Below are positions 1 through 11,749 of a stretch of DNA of 64,000 bases, piece after piece. The first letter of the stretch is position 1. Each line of letters begins with the position of its first letter. The position numbers and the translations under genes were made by a program. Below the pieces are notes generated by a model. That model was not told the origin of the DNA, ran no database searches, and was given only the letters and a program-made list of their open reading frames with translations. Origin of the DNA: Triplophysa rosa (Eukaryota > Chordata > Actinopteri > Cypriniformes > Nemacheilidae); contig NC_079902.1 in the NCBI RefSeq assembly GCF_024868665.1, positions 12,428,550 through 12,492,549 of the forward strand, given 5' to 3'.

Positions 1-918
1 ATCCAGTATGCGGCAGTCCTGTGGGCGAAAATGCCTTGTTGATGCTAGAGGTCAGAGGAGAATGGGCCGACTGATTCAAGCTGATAGAAGAGCAACTTTG
101 ACTGAAATAACCACTCGTTACAACCGAGGTATGCAGCAAAGCATTTGTGAAGCCACAACACGCACAACCTTGAGGCAGATGGGCTACAACAGCAGAAGAC
201 CCCACCGGGTACCACTCATCTCCACTACAAATAGGAAAAAGAGGCTACAATTTGCACGAGCTCACCAAAATTGGACAGTTGAAGACTGGAAAAATGTTGC
301 CTGGTCTGATGAGTCTCGATTTCTGTTGAGACATTCAAATGGTAGAGTCAGAATTTGGCGTAAACAGAATGAGAACATGGATCCATCATGCCTTGTTACC
401 ACTGTGCAGGCTGGTGGTGGTGGTGTAATGGTGTGGGGGATGTTTTCTTGGCACACTTTAGGCCCCTTAGTGCCAATTGGGCATCGTTTAAATGCCACGG
501 CCTACCTGAGCATTGTTTCTGACCATGTCCATCCCTTTATGACCACCATGTACCCATCCTCTAATGGCTACTTCCAGCAGGATAATGCACCATGTCACAA
601 AGCTCGAATCATTTCAAATTGGTTTCTTGAACATGACAATGAGTTCACTGTACTAGAATGGCCCCCACAGTCACCAGATCTCAACCCGATAGAACATCTT
701 TGGGATGTGGTGGAACGGGAGCTTCGTGCCCTGGATGTGCATCCCACAAATCTCCATCAACTGCAAGATGCTATCCTATCAATATGGGCCAACATTTCTA
801 AAGAATGCTTTCAGCACCTTGTTGAATCAATGCCACGTAGAATTAAGGCAGTTCTGAAGGCGAAAGGGGGTCAAACACCGTATTAGTATGGTGTTCCTAA
901 TAATCCTTTAGGTGAGTG
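1..918 (+). mobile_element. Tc1/mariner-like DNA transposon, left end cut by the window
   Basis: The long transposase frame is followed by a terminal sequence (about 888-918) whose reverse complement starts CACTCACCTAAAGGATTATT, an end typical of fish Tc1-like elements, and then by TA at 919-920, the usual target-site duplication. The left inverted repeat lies outside the window. The element sits in an intron of inppl1, in the opposite orientation to the gene, left of the exon at 1471-1558. Confidence 0.85.
8..886 (+). CDS. Tc1-like transposase, DD36E spacing, N-terminus incomplete
   Basis: Cut-and-paste transposase of the Tc1/mariner superfamily. The visible 292 residues are uninterrupted. 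Residues 1-70 hold the end of the helix-turn-helix DNA-binding region. The DDE core follows: first Asp in WSDES (residue 101), second in QQDNAPCH (192), Glu in SPDLNPIEHLW (229). A glycine-rich stretch (GGGGVMVWG) lies at 137-144. Counting gives 36 residues between the second Asp and the Glu, against 34 in classical Tc1. The first in-frame ATG is at 8, but family members usually have about 40-50 more N-terminal residues, so the true start is probably left of the window or lost. There is no stop or frameshift in the visible part, which suggests a fairly young copy. Confidence 0.88.
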   Translation: MRQSCGRKCLVDARGQRRMGRLIQADRRATLTEITTRYNRGMQQSICEATTRTTLRQMGYNSRRPHRVPLISTTNRKKRLQFARAHQNWTVEDWKNVAWSDESRFLLRHSNGRVRIWRKQNENMDPSCLVTTVQAGGGGVMVWGMFSWHTLGPLVPIGHRLNATAYLSIVSDHVHPFMTTMYPSSNGYFQQDNAPCHKARIISNWFLEHDNEFTVLEWPPQSPDLNPIEHLWDVVERELRALDVHPTNLHQLQDAILSIWANISKECFQHLVESMPRRIKAVLKAKGGQTPY

Positions 919-1470
919 TATGTGTGTGCAATAGTGGAATTGACATAAAAATTCAAAGTCTATCTTTAAAATTCATGCTTTAATGTATAATTCTCACATT
1001 TGTAATACTTTGGTCAGTTAATAATACTACTTTATGTAGTTTTATATTATTTATTTGAATGAATTAAAAGAGCCGTTTCATGTCTATCCTTGAATCACTT
1101 AACTAATCAAGGATGTAGGATATAGATAGCAATTAGTAATAAGTAATTAAATACTTTTTGTAGAGAGTAATTTGTACAGTAATCTAATTAGACTATGGAA
1201 TATGTAATTAGTATCTAGTAATTAATTACTTTATCAGAGTAAGTTGCCCAACACTGTTCATTAATACTTAGAGGTTTTTAATAATACAAATTTATGGGTT
1301 TGTTCAAACCTGTAATCATAAATCACATCTTCTCTAACATTTATTAAACATAATTTATTAAATATACTTAATAACATAAATAATAAATCATATATTAAAG
1401 ATCCATTGGTTCCTGTCAGTCACATAATGTGGTGCTATGCTTTATAATACAGGCAGAGGCCTGAATATAC
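919..1470. other. AT-rich inppl1 intron sequence
   Basis: AT-rich sequence between the transposon end and the leftmost inppl1 exon visible here. It holds several TAATTA-rich stretches and no open frame or repeat that I recognise. Confidence 0.6.
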
Positions 1471-4400
1471 CTGCAATGTGGAGAAGGTGAGGTGGCTGAT
1501 AGGATGATCAAAAACTTTAGCCAAAGTCTCCAAACTGGACAGTGTTTGGTCAATCTCACTGTATAAAATAAACCCACAGAACACTTTTATCATTCGTACA
1601 TCCCTGTTTTGAACAATAGCAGCGATGTGAAAATGAAGTGTGATGTTACGGATCACCTGTGCAGGCCGTCGCACATGCGGCTGAGGACAGAATGAAAGTG
1701 CTGAAGTCCTGACGCACCCCTCTTCACATTCTCCAGATCCGTGCACACATCGCCATGCAGATACTCATCCAGTAATGGAATGATCTCACAGCTTACACTG
1801 TAGAAATAAACATGATCACATCGATGGAGATAGACAGCGTTAAGTTTTGTGTGTGTGGATAAAGCTAAATCACTGGTCGTTTAGAATGAAATCGAGTCGT
1901 ATTAGTGATCCATAGCTGATGTATGAATGTACCTGGTTGGGCTGAGGTCCTGAAGCCTCTGGAGCAGTAAATGAGTGGCCACCAAACTGGAGGTTGGAGT
2001 CTGGCCCGTAGGGGACGTTGTACGTGGTGGAGAAGTTGCAAATGTTGAACCCGGTTTCTCATCATCACCGTCTGAAACAGAATGACAACTTTAGTTTGAA
2101 TGTTCTGTCTGAAGCTGTGAGTCATCGGGCTTCTATTGTCCCGTCTTACCCGAGCTCTCATCATTGGGGTCGGCCTCACGTATGACAGGGTAAACCAAAG
2201 GGGCCACCAGACCTTTGTGAGGGTGCTGATACCCAGCGACTAAGTCACTGAGAGTACGGAAACAGTTCACCTGCACTCCCTGTGGGGCCTGTAAAAAAAG
2301 CATTATTATTTAAAGTGAAGCATAAAAAGATATATCCATCTGATAACTAAAGCATCTTAGTAACAGGAAAGTGATCATTTAAAGACTAATGAAAAATATG
2401 TTTGCTAGAAAAAGTGGGCAGATGTTAATGTTACACCTAACATCTGTTCACTTTTAGCTATGAGTATGTACAACTCAATAAAAAAAAACTGAGTAATTGT
2501 ATTACTCAGATCTCAATGAAAAAAACATGTGGCATAAAATAAATGACAGATTTTAAATTCATATCACAATGCTATGAATCAGAATGAATTAACTTAACAT
2601 TACATTACAAAAATCTGGAACTCTAAAAAGGAATCAGACAGACCTATTAAACGTCTACACTAAAAATAATTTTGGACTCTATATTTTGCGTAAACTAAAA
2701 AGGTTACACAAAACAGGCAAAACTGCTGGGTTTGCCACAACAAGAAGTTGGTCTAGATAGGGTAACTCCCAAAATTCAGTTTTTCCGCTTCATGGACCAA
2801 AGATACAATTACTTATGATGCCTTTATTTTAGTGGCAGCCAAAATCTACAGCCCGCAAATAGTCACCACAGCCTGTTACCCACTGCCACACACATACACA
2901 AACCATCAAGCATCATGGCAAATAAAACAACCCATGCTCTTTTTTAGAATCTTGTATTTTCATAGCATGCTCGATGAAACCAGTTTGGCAAAGCTATCCC
3001 CTAAAATCTTTAAATAACAGCATGTTTTCCCTTCAAATAACGCAGCTCTTGAAAAGCAATTAAATGAAACAGAGACACAAATAGAAAAAGGAGAGCACTG
3101 AGAAAACATACAGTATATGTCTAACCAAAGAAGTACATATTTAAACTCTAGCCCCTATTGACCGGGTGTTTCTGTGACACAGACCAACACCCTTCACCCT
3201 TCCAGAGCCCACTGCATGACACAGACACATTTATGCCACACATATTCAATCTCCACACATACAGATCCATTCCATCCCCACTGGATGAAGAGCGTGGGTG
3301 CAGGAGGAATCTGTGTGAAACATTATTGACAGCGAGTGCCACTGAGGTCATTCTGAAAACACGCAGCTGCATGAACAGCAGAACAGTTCCACTACAACTG
3401 CTTTCACTTTAGGACCCAAAATTTACATTAAATATTAAGTGACCGACTAAAATTCATACAAGTAGGCTACAGAAACAAACAAAAATGTCCTGCACTGAAA
3501 CTGATAAATATAACCATTAGTTTTCTGCAAACAATGACTGATAGCGGAAAACACACCGTAGTCACCACAAACCAGGTTTCTCACTTTGCATGTGAAACCA
3601 TAATGCAGTCTGGTTTTTAAACATGTCTGTGTTTGTGGTGTTTTCGAGAATAAGGGCACAATTTGATTGATTTGACATCAATCACAAAAGATGTCTCCTC
3701 TTCAAAATCTTGACAAGACTGTTTTATTACTATTCTATTCATATATATCAGTTGCATTTTATTATTTGCATTCTGCTATGAGCAAACCTGCAATCTTAAA
3801 AATAAAGGTTCTTAAAAGGTTCTTCACAGCGATGCCATAAGAACCATTTTTGGTTCCACAAAGAAGCATTCAGTCAAAGGTTCTTTAAAGAACCCTCTCT
3901 TTCGTACCTTTTTATAATCTGAATAACATTTTTTCGCCACAAAGAACCTTTTGTGAAACAGAAAGGTTCTTCAGATGTTAAACAGTCTTTATGGAACGAT
4001 TTGGACAAAAAAGGTTCTTCTATGGCATCGAAGAACCTTTTGAAGCACCTTTATTTCATATAATTAATGTGCAGCACCAGAAGAACCACAGCTTTAGAAT
4101 GCAGCATATGCACAAGAATACAGACACTTTTTTACAGAAGTGAAACTAACAAGATAAATGTCATGTAATTTACATGTGAAATTAAAAATAATGTGACCTG
4201 AACCACAAAACCAGTCATAAGTAGCACGGGAACTTTTTTAGTAGTAGGCAAAAAAATATTGCATGGGTCAAAATTGTTGATTTTTCTTTTATGCTAAAAA
4301 GTAAAGATCATGTTCCTACCATAAATATATCTAAATTTTATTTTTGTAAGTAGATGCAGCAAAATTGCTAAGAAAAATGTCCAGAAACACGCCTACACTC

Positions 4401-7400
4401 TTAAAATTTTTTGCTTTAAAAGGTTCTTTGATGCCATAGAAGAATCCATGGTTCCAAGAAGAACTTTTAACATCTAAAGAACCTTTCTGTTTCAAAAAGG
4501 TTCTTTGTGGCGAAAAAAAGGTTCTTGAGATTATAAAAAAGTAAGAAAGAGAAGGTTCTTTAAAGAACCTTTCACTGAATGGTTCTTTGTGGAACCAAAA
4601 AGGGTTCTTCTAATCTATGGCATCGCTGCAAAGAACCTTTTAAAGCCACAATGTGGAATAATTTTGTTATGAAATATCCAAAAATCACTTACACAGTGTG
4701 ATATATTTCATGCAGTTGTGTACTTACATTATCCCAAATGTTCCCAAGAATGTGCAAATCCAGAGAAATTCCTATTTAAAATAATGGCCCGTCTCTTGTC
4801 TCCCGTATTTGTCGCATATTAGTGACTTAATATCCACTGCTCTGCACTACCCTCAGTTTCCGGTTGTAGAAACTACGGCAACAGCATCTGGGATGCAGCA
4901 TCTGTTGTTCTGTTATTATGGATCACGATTACTCTTTGGTGAGTAAAGGAAACCCAAAAAACTTGGACTCGACAGACGCTCTCGAATGTGTTTTAATAAA
5001 CAGGTAAGCAAAAATGTTTTTATTGTACACAAAATACTCATGCACAGATAATTTGAATAGTTATGAATGCAGTTACCCTATGAAATATAGTATGTTGCAC
5101 AAAAATATGTAGCCAGTAACGTTGCTTGTAAATACTGTGGGTTCGTTCAAATTTACTTTTTAAAAGACGACTGTATGACTGTTTTAAACACGTAAAACTG
5201 TGTAGCATTACGCTACCAAATCAATGGACAAAGTCCAATATCAGTCGCGGGGGCTAACGTAGCATTACATTCCACGTTTCTTGCAAGCTAATTCATTACG
5301 ATGACATAAAATAAAATTCATTCATTACCTCGTCCTTGAACATGATGGGCGATCTCCATACGCCTCTGGATGGTGAAAACGACATGTCCCATAATTCCAC
5401 TCTCCTATACGACATTTAGCTTCGCCTTTTGTTGTTGTTTCGAAAGTGCACCATCTAGCGGTCCAAATATTCCATATTGTGGCTTTAAGCACCTTTATTT
5501 TGAAGAGTGTACAAACTTTGCTCGCTGCTGCCCGCTGTTTGGGAATGTCCCCCTCAAGTTTGGTATCTATGTAAAGCTTGTAATTCCAGCTTTCAGGTTG
5601 ATCTACTCTCCACAACATCATTACAGCGGTAAGCCAATAGAGAGCGCTAAAACAAACCTGTTTCTTCTTGGCAACGGTCTCTGATTAACAACTGTAAAGG
5701 CAATTTTCTCAATATTTAGATTTTTTGCATCCTCAGATTCCAGAGTTTTAAACAGGTGTATCTCCATCAGATATTGTCCTGTCCTAACAAGCCATACATC
5801 AACAGAAAGCTTATTTGTTCAGCTTTCTTCAGATGATGTAAAATCTCAATTTCGAAAAATTGACCCTAAGACTGGTTTTGTTGTCCAGGGTCAAATTTAA
5901 TTTGATTATATGATTATATAAAATAGATCAGGTGAGGTTACATAAACACTAAATGTATCAGACACCAATTGAATTCATCGCTTGATATCCATATTTGTAG
6001 TTATATTTTCTTTTCTTTAAATATCTCGAACTGCAGCACCACAGAAGCAATGTATAATTTAAAAGTCATTGAATAAGTATTGCAAAGAACATTGATATGT
6101 AACTGTTTGTTTTATGGAAACTAGTACAGGCAACTCACCTGCACAGCCAGTAGTCCATCTGCATCAGGGAGAACACGGTATGTGTGAACATGTCTCTGAT
6201 ACCTAAGGACGAGAAAGACAGTTCAATGCCAATAATACAGTCAAGATGAAAAACAATGCTTAAATTGTATGGTTTTGTCTGTAATTTAATATATATTCAG
6301 CTTTTTGGTACATCATTTGCAATAAATGGGTCAATGTGTGGTTTCCATATCAATTCCATGGTGACTGTGGGACATACTGTATGTCCTCATTGCGTGATTT
6401 GCATTTGGCCACACAAACTTTCACATTTATTCAACACAACTCAAATAAGATCAATTTAGAAAGTTTGGTATTTGGTTCCAGGTCACATAAAACAGTGCAC
6501 AAAAAGGATGCAGAAAGGAAGCAGAAACAGAGCAACAGAGAGAATGAATGAGCGGGAATGCAAGCAGCTAGCTGGAGGGCTCAGCCTTCAGGAATGTATC
6601 TGGCTGTGGGCCGCAATGGAGCGAAAGCAGTGCGGTCGCTGGAGCTCATTCCCTCCTACAGGGGCCAGAGATGGGAAAAGAGGAAAATTAAAGAATGAAC
6701 AAAGACGATCAAGTGTGGCCCAGAGGGGCTGATGTACACGACTGGGTCTCCTTTACTGGAGCTCAAATGCATTCTAAACATAGTAGCTCTTTTTAGTCTG
6801 ACACCAAGAACCGGTCGATGTCTTGCGGAAATTTGATGGGGAAGGTAGACATATGACTGTAAAATCTATGAAGTAGTGTGGTAGATCAGTGGTTCCTAAA
6901 ATGTACGCCCACAGGTGGTACAGGACCATAATTTATGAAGTTATAATTTTCAGTGTCTCACAAATTTCTCATACATACAGTTTATGATAAATAAAGACAA
7001 TTAGAGTATCAAAAATGATTTAATATGCAATGTTTGTGTGCCAGGAATTGAGGCAAATAGACGATTATTGACAACTTATAGGGATAGTTCACCCAAAAAT
7101 GAAACTTCTGTTTTCATTTACTCACTCTCATTTCAAACTTTGTGACTTTTTTCACCCGCAGAACACAAAAGATGATATGTTTAAGAATGTTGGTAACCCA
7201 TTGACTTGCATTGGTTTTGTGTCCATACAATAGAGGTCAATGGGTGCCACCGCTGTTTCCTGTTGAGTAATGACAGAATTTTCATTTTTGGAACTATCAA
7301 TTTAAATCTTTCAATAACAAGTTCTTTCAAGAATCAGTTTAACAACATCAATAATATTAATGTGTGTACAGTATAATGATTTGTAAATCAACATGTAGAT

Positions 7401-7546
7401 GTTTCTTACAGGAGACACAAGGCGTAGGCTCCAGGCACAGATTCGCTGTCCCTCACCAAGAAGCTGCCATCTTTCCCGGCATGAGCCAGCAGCTCCTCGG
7501 CTCGTACACGGCTGATGTCCCGATGATACCACGATGCTGTTGTCAT
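1471..7546 (-). CDS. inppl1: SHIP2-type inositol polyphosphate 5-phosphatase, 5' exons only
   Basis: SH2-containing lipid phosphatase that removes the 5-phosphate of PI(3,4,5)P3 and damps PI3K signalling at the membrane. Six coding exons are visible: 7410-7546 (ATG at 7546), 6139-6202, 2150-2288, 1933-2071, 1657-1797 and 1471-1558. All have GT-AG borders and compatible phases, giving about 236 residues. The protein opens with an SH2 domain: WYHRDISR near residue 6, the phosphotyrosine-binding GSFLVRDSES, then HVHTYRVLPD and GLVAPLVYPV. A Ser/Thr/Pro-rich linker and a helical part (SEIDQTLSSLETLAKVFDHP) follow. The 5-phosphatase catalytic domain, proline-rich tail and SAM domain must lie left of position 1. 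Sequence and linker fit SHIP2 better than SHIP1 (inpp5d). The a or b paralogue cannot be decided. Confidence 0.9.
2300..3790. other. inppl1 intron without recognised features
   Basis: Intron between the exons at 2150-2288 and 6139-6202. Short open frames at 2832-3017 and 3158-3412 lack codon structure, splice partners or similarity that I recognise. I see nothing else here. Confidence 0.5.
3795..4062. repeat. Palindromic MITE, AAAGGTTCTT family, copy 1
   Basis: A foldback element. AAAGGTTCTT-type sequences at the left (AAAGGTTCTTCACAGCGATG) pair with AAGAACCTTTT at the right, with further GGTTCTTT/AAAGAACC arms inside. A second copy lies at 4396-4640. This is a non-autonomous DNA-transposon family common in cyprinids. 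Confidence 0.75.
4396..4640. repeat. Palindromic MITE, AAAGGTTCTT family, copy 2
   Basis: Same family as 3795-4062. It begins AAAAGGTTCTTTGATGCCAT and ends GCAAAGAACCTTTTAAAG, with internal complementary GGTTCTTTGTGG/CCACAAAGAACC-type arms. The two copies lie about 330 bp apart in one intron. Confidence 0.75.
4919..5005 (+). other. Candidate first coding exon inside an inppl1 intron, opposite strand
   Basis: An ATG at 4919 opens a 28-residue frame that starts MDHDYSLVSKGNPKNLDST and runs to a consensus donor (AACAG followed by gtaagc). The upstream 120 bp is less AT-rich than its surroundings and could be a promoter. I recognise neither the peptide nor a following exon, so this may be chance. 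Confidence 0.25.
6210..7070. other. inppl1 first intron, part without recognised features
   Basis: Sequence between exon 2 (6139-6202) and the MITE at 7079. Overlapping open frames at 6256-6732 have no recognisable motif and no splice support. No gene is called. Confidence 0.5.
7079..7302. repeat. Palindromic MITE, AGGGATAGTTCACCC family, copy 1
   Basis: Begins AGGGATAGTTCACCCAAAAA and ends with the inverted counterpart ...CAGAATTTTCATTTTTGGAA. Internally it has the family's CGCAGAACACAAAAGATGAT. It is shorter than other copies and its right end is decayed. It lies in the first intron of inppl1. Confidence 0.75.
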
Positions 7547-7549
7547 AGT

Positions 7550-10170
7550 GACTGGATGCATAAAACAAGTATCCTGGAAGACTGTCCGAAAGTTCACCTT
7601 CTACTTTCCAGAACCCGGACAAAACTGGCGTGTGTCTTGTTGGTTGATCCAAGTCAGAGTAGAGAATGTGTCAGGAAGGAAGACACACTCAAAAATGACA
7701 TCATGTTGTTGTCTCCACCGGTGATCCCCAAACATGCTTAAATTAGAAGTCGACAATTTTTTTTGAGTATAAGACGAGCACAACTCTGTTTACACTCTCT
7801 AATGTGTTTGACTTCTCAAGAGCATGTGTTGAACAAGTTTCAAAAGCAGGTCTCCTCAGGATGCGTGTTTTGGTTTTAGGGTAAATCCAGCACCAGTCTC
7901 TGACACCTCCTTCTTTTGGCTACACCTGTGAGAACTTTCATTACAGAGCAAGAGCAAAGCAGATGATACGAACATATGGGACTGTGATGGCAGAGGGTAC
8001 TATCTGCGCTCATATGCAGGCTACACGCCCCACTGACAAACGCTCCTATTTTAAACCAATAAACATCCTGATGTTTCGAGAATGGCAAAAGAACCAGACT
8101 TAGCAGATGTGAGAAGACACCACCACAAATTCAAATACTTTTCCGCTCGGTTGCTTTCGCCTTATAAGGGAAAGGCAACAACCTTCTGAGGTTCAGCTGA
8201 TGTCTGCAAACTTCACTAAAGGGCAGTAAACTACAGCCAGGAGTCAAGCTTTATTGCCCAGATCTAATACGCAGAAATGGTTGTGACTGAGCAACATCAG
8301 AATGGAGGCATGGCAAACTCATGTCCCCTGAGAGTCTTCATACGGATGCAAGAATGAACCACACCAAATGAGAGGAAGTGCTTCACAGCTCCAGATGGCG
8401 GAGAAAGAATATGAACATACCAACCTGAGAGAAATCCTCTAGGTGACCTTACGTCATCACTGGAGTTTAAACCGGAGCGCAAGTCTTTCTCTTTAAGTAT
8501 TTCTGTTTCTTTCCTTCCACCCCTCCCACTGGTGAACTTCACAAAAGCCCAACACATTCCATACACAATCACACACACTGTAATTCAACAATGGTCACAT
8601 GTTGTCTCTACGGTTGTCTCCTTGTACTTCCAGAGCCTCAGATTATCAGCAAAGCTTCCAGTTGTTTTTCTCCTTTTGGGCGTCCCAGCTCTCTCTCTCC
8701 TCTGTGTCACCCTCTCTCTGTTCAGGAAGTTAAAAGCACAAGCTCCACCATATGGATATGATCATCCCCCTTTCTCTGTTCCTTGTTTTGTCCACACACA
8801 GTTCTTCTCCTCCTACTGCCCTCATTTTCTTCCATGTGTTTCCAGATGCTTGACTCCGCCATCCGTCGCTACTCAGCAAAAACACAAGTCTGCAAAAGCC
8901 TCAACCACACACAAACAGAGCTCTTCACTCCACCCCCAAATCTTTGTTTATTGTGTGTGGGCTATAAAAAGTCATTGTTTTTCCATGATTAAGTAGCTGG
9001 ATGAAGGAAGTCAGGTGGCTTTTTGAAGGCCATTCTAGTCTCCACCCATGGTGTTGTCTGTTTAGTTTTTGTTGTTCTGTTGTGGCAATAGATCGAACAT
9101 GGTCATATGAAGGTGCAAGTTATTGAAACTGCAGGACCATCCACACATGTGCCAGCATTCACCTGCATGTGCCAACAGCGCCCCCATGATGAAGATCTGA
9201 TAAAGACAGAGAAAAAAATCACAGGATATTCTCCATTTCTCAATGCCACAAAGTAAACCTGACAGGATTCTGAACGTAATCTATTATCTATTGTTATCTA
9301 TCTGAAGGTATTTAGTTATCACCAAAGTAGAAAATTCTAAACACAAATTTCTATGCTACCACACAAAATTCTTCAATTGTATTTTAATCACATTAATAAT
9401 TTTTTTCTGTAACATTTTAACATTCTGTATACATTTTCAAACTGTAGAGAAGTTTGTCAGTTTAGGGCTACTGGAGAAACAATTCAGTTCCACGCAAGGG
9501 GACCCATGGTGTATGTAGATAGAAATAGCTCATTCTAAGGTAATAAAAACATAACGCTTCATTTTGTAAGGTCTTTATAATGTTAAAGTTAATTTTATTT
9601 GACATGGACATTAAAATACCTTGGACAAACCAAATGCTTTGTTTGAGTGTTTTAGCATGCATGCTAATTTTCAACACCTGTCCATAACTATCTGAAGACA
9701 TAATTATGTATATTATATTGTATTTCTGTCAATAGATCCTCCAAAAGATTACACATTGGACCTTTAAATTCAACCATGAAAGTCTGTTTATAGGCCAGTT
9801 TCAAAGGCCAGGACTTCTGAAAAAAATTACTATGAGGCACAATTTTTTTATTTAACATTATTTATTTGGAAGCCAACAAACTATTATTTAAATGAGTCAT
9901 AAGGTGAGTGAGTGTGTAAGTGAACATACGGGAAATGAAACCAAGATGTTCAGTGCTTAGTTGAAAACTAAATTTGGTAATTCTGCGACATGAAGCTAAA
10001 AATATGTGTGAAGCTATCCTCACAGAGATTTACAGAGATCACAAAATCTAACTGATGCTCTCTTGGATTCAAAAAATTATGTTTTATTAACAAATTTCGG
10101 GAGGAGCACGTGCAGATAATTAACTAGGCTGGCTTTCGATAAGCAATCACAGCAATCATCCTATCAGCCC
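7550..10170. other. Region upstream of inppl1 with no recognised gene
   Basis: Should contain the inppl1 promoter and any 5' non-coding exons, but I cannot place the transcription start. Open frames at 7601-7783, 8297-8578 and 8532-8996 show no domain, and no codon bias stands out. CT/CA-rich sequence occupies 8500-8950. Confidence 0.5.
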
Positions 10171-10188
10171 TATAAATAGTCAAGCTAC

Positions 10189-10833
10189 GTGTCGGAAATA
10201 GAGATCCACGCCAACAATGACTTTCTCGATGCCCAGGATCCTCCTGCTTCGCAAAGCATTGTCCAGTTCCCCAGCTCCGACCAGGCCGCCTCAACTGAGC
10301 CCCCGGCCGCATCACGGGCTCGCCGGCCTTCCCGCGTCACTTCTCGCATTTCGAGATGCCAAAGCGCTTCGTCACTCTCACATCCAAGGCGCCCGCCAAC
10401 TTCTCCGGCGTCCTCTTATGCCTCGGTCATCCCTTCCATCCCCGCCATCAAGAAATGGACCGTCCTGGGCCTCAGGCAGTCCCTTTCCAACGCTGACGTC
10501 CACTTCTCACGGTGGCTAAACAAGGTAGAGCTGTACAGCCTTTACTGCTCAATCCACCAGGAAACTCCGTCCCCCAAATATGTTTCTCCTGAGGAAGCCA
10601 CCCCCTCATCAAGCCAGGCTCACAAATCCCTATATTCCCGGCCGGAGTCAGCGAAGAGCCTCCAACCTCCTCCAAAACGCCGTAGCAGGCCTTCGGCCGG
10701 CCTGTGTCACCCACCTGACTCCCAGGCGGACAGCAGCTCCGGTTTTGTCCCAACCGCCCCTTCCCTACTTCCCTATTGGCCCGTGGCCTGCTGGCGCCTC
10801 TATCAAACTGTAGTGCAAGGCTGCCTCCGCTAG
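10189..10833 (+). pseudogene. Gag-like ORF of the YR retroelement
   Basis: An open frame of 214 residues, rich in Ser, Pro and Ala. Residues about 85-115 contain KKWTVLGLRQSL and FSRWLNKVELYSLY, a segment typical of the first ORF of fish Ngaro/DIRS elements. A Lys/Arg-rich stretch (PPKRRSRPS) follows. The frame ends at 10833 next to a SINE-like insertion, and the downstream proline-rich repeats (about 10985-11160) are out of frame. The downstream Cys-rich segment near 11571-11680 (HNHVFLGCHNITCTVC) looks like the zinc-knuckle part. Confidence 0.6.
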
Positions 10834-10835
10834 CG

Positions 10836-10985
10836 AAGTGAAGTGAAGGTGAAGTGAAAGTGAAGTGAAAGTGACCTATTAGTCAGATATGGTGACCCAT
10901 ACCCGAAATGTGACCTCTGCATTTAACCCATCCAGAGAGCAGTGACCACACGCACAGCAAGTGTTGAACACACGTACACCCCGGC
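10836..10985 (-). repeat. SINE body fragment inside the YR retroelement
   Basis: GAAGTGAAAGTGA-type repeats are followed by CATTTAACCCATCCAGAGAG and CACACGCACAGCAAGTG. The same sequence occurs in the tRNA-derived SINE at 18720-18942. The tRNA-like head is missing here, so this is a truncated copy. Confidence 0.65.
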
Positions 10986-11749
10986 GCAGGCCCCGGCTTT
11001 ATTCCCTCCTAACTTCTCTTCCACCTTTTCACCAGGAGCCAACCCAAGCGTGAGGCTGCCTCCGCTAGCGGCACAGGCCCTGGCTGCCTTCCCTCCCGAC
11101 TTTTCCTCTGCCTCCGCCCCATGAGCTGAACCAAGTGCGAGGCTGCCTCCGCTAATGGCCCGCCCCCTTTTAAGCTGGATTCCTCATCTCCGATGCCCAT
11201 TCCACCCAACGCCCTTGTTCTAGAACCTCCCCCCTGTCGTCAGCAGCATGAGGACTCAGATCCTAGCAGGTGCGGACGTAGATCTTTTCTCCCCCATCCT
11301 CCGACCGCCAGATCCCCTGCGGCGTTTTCTCCATCACCTTAAAAAACACTTCACACAATTCATCACGCATCTTATCATTTTCGGAGTTCACAATTGCCTT
11401 TTCACGATATGCCGACATCATCTACACCGTCTACCCACACAGAAGACGTGAGCTCGGTGATTAGCGTGCTATCCCACGGAGGCTCACACTTTTACACCGA
11501 CCACCGGCTTTTTTCAGCCAAATGCGCCATATGTGTAGCTCAGTGAAACCAATGCCCGTGCTGGGGGGCCTTGGACACTGAGTTACACAACCACGTTTTT
11601 CTTGGCTGCCATAACATTACATGCACAGTCTGCCGTTCCGTCTCACACAACACCACTTCATGCCCCCTTGTCAACTCTTCCATTCCCCCTCGCCCCAAAT
11701 CACCCCATCCCAGGTCTACCAGCTATGTGCCACGCTTCACAAACCCACC

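Noticed and set aside
5370..5684. Plus-strand 104-codon frame in an inppl1 intron
   Set aside because: Considered as a following exon for the candidate start at 4919, but no acceptor/phase match and no recognisable protein pattern.
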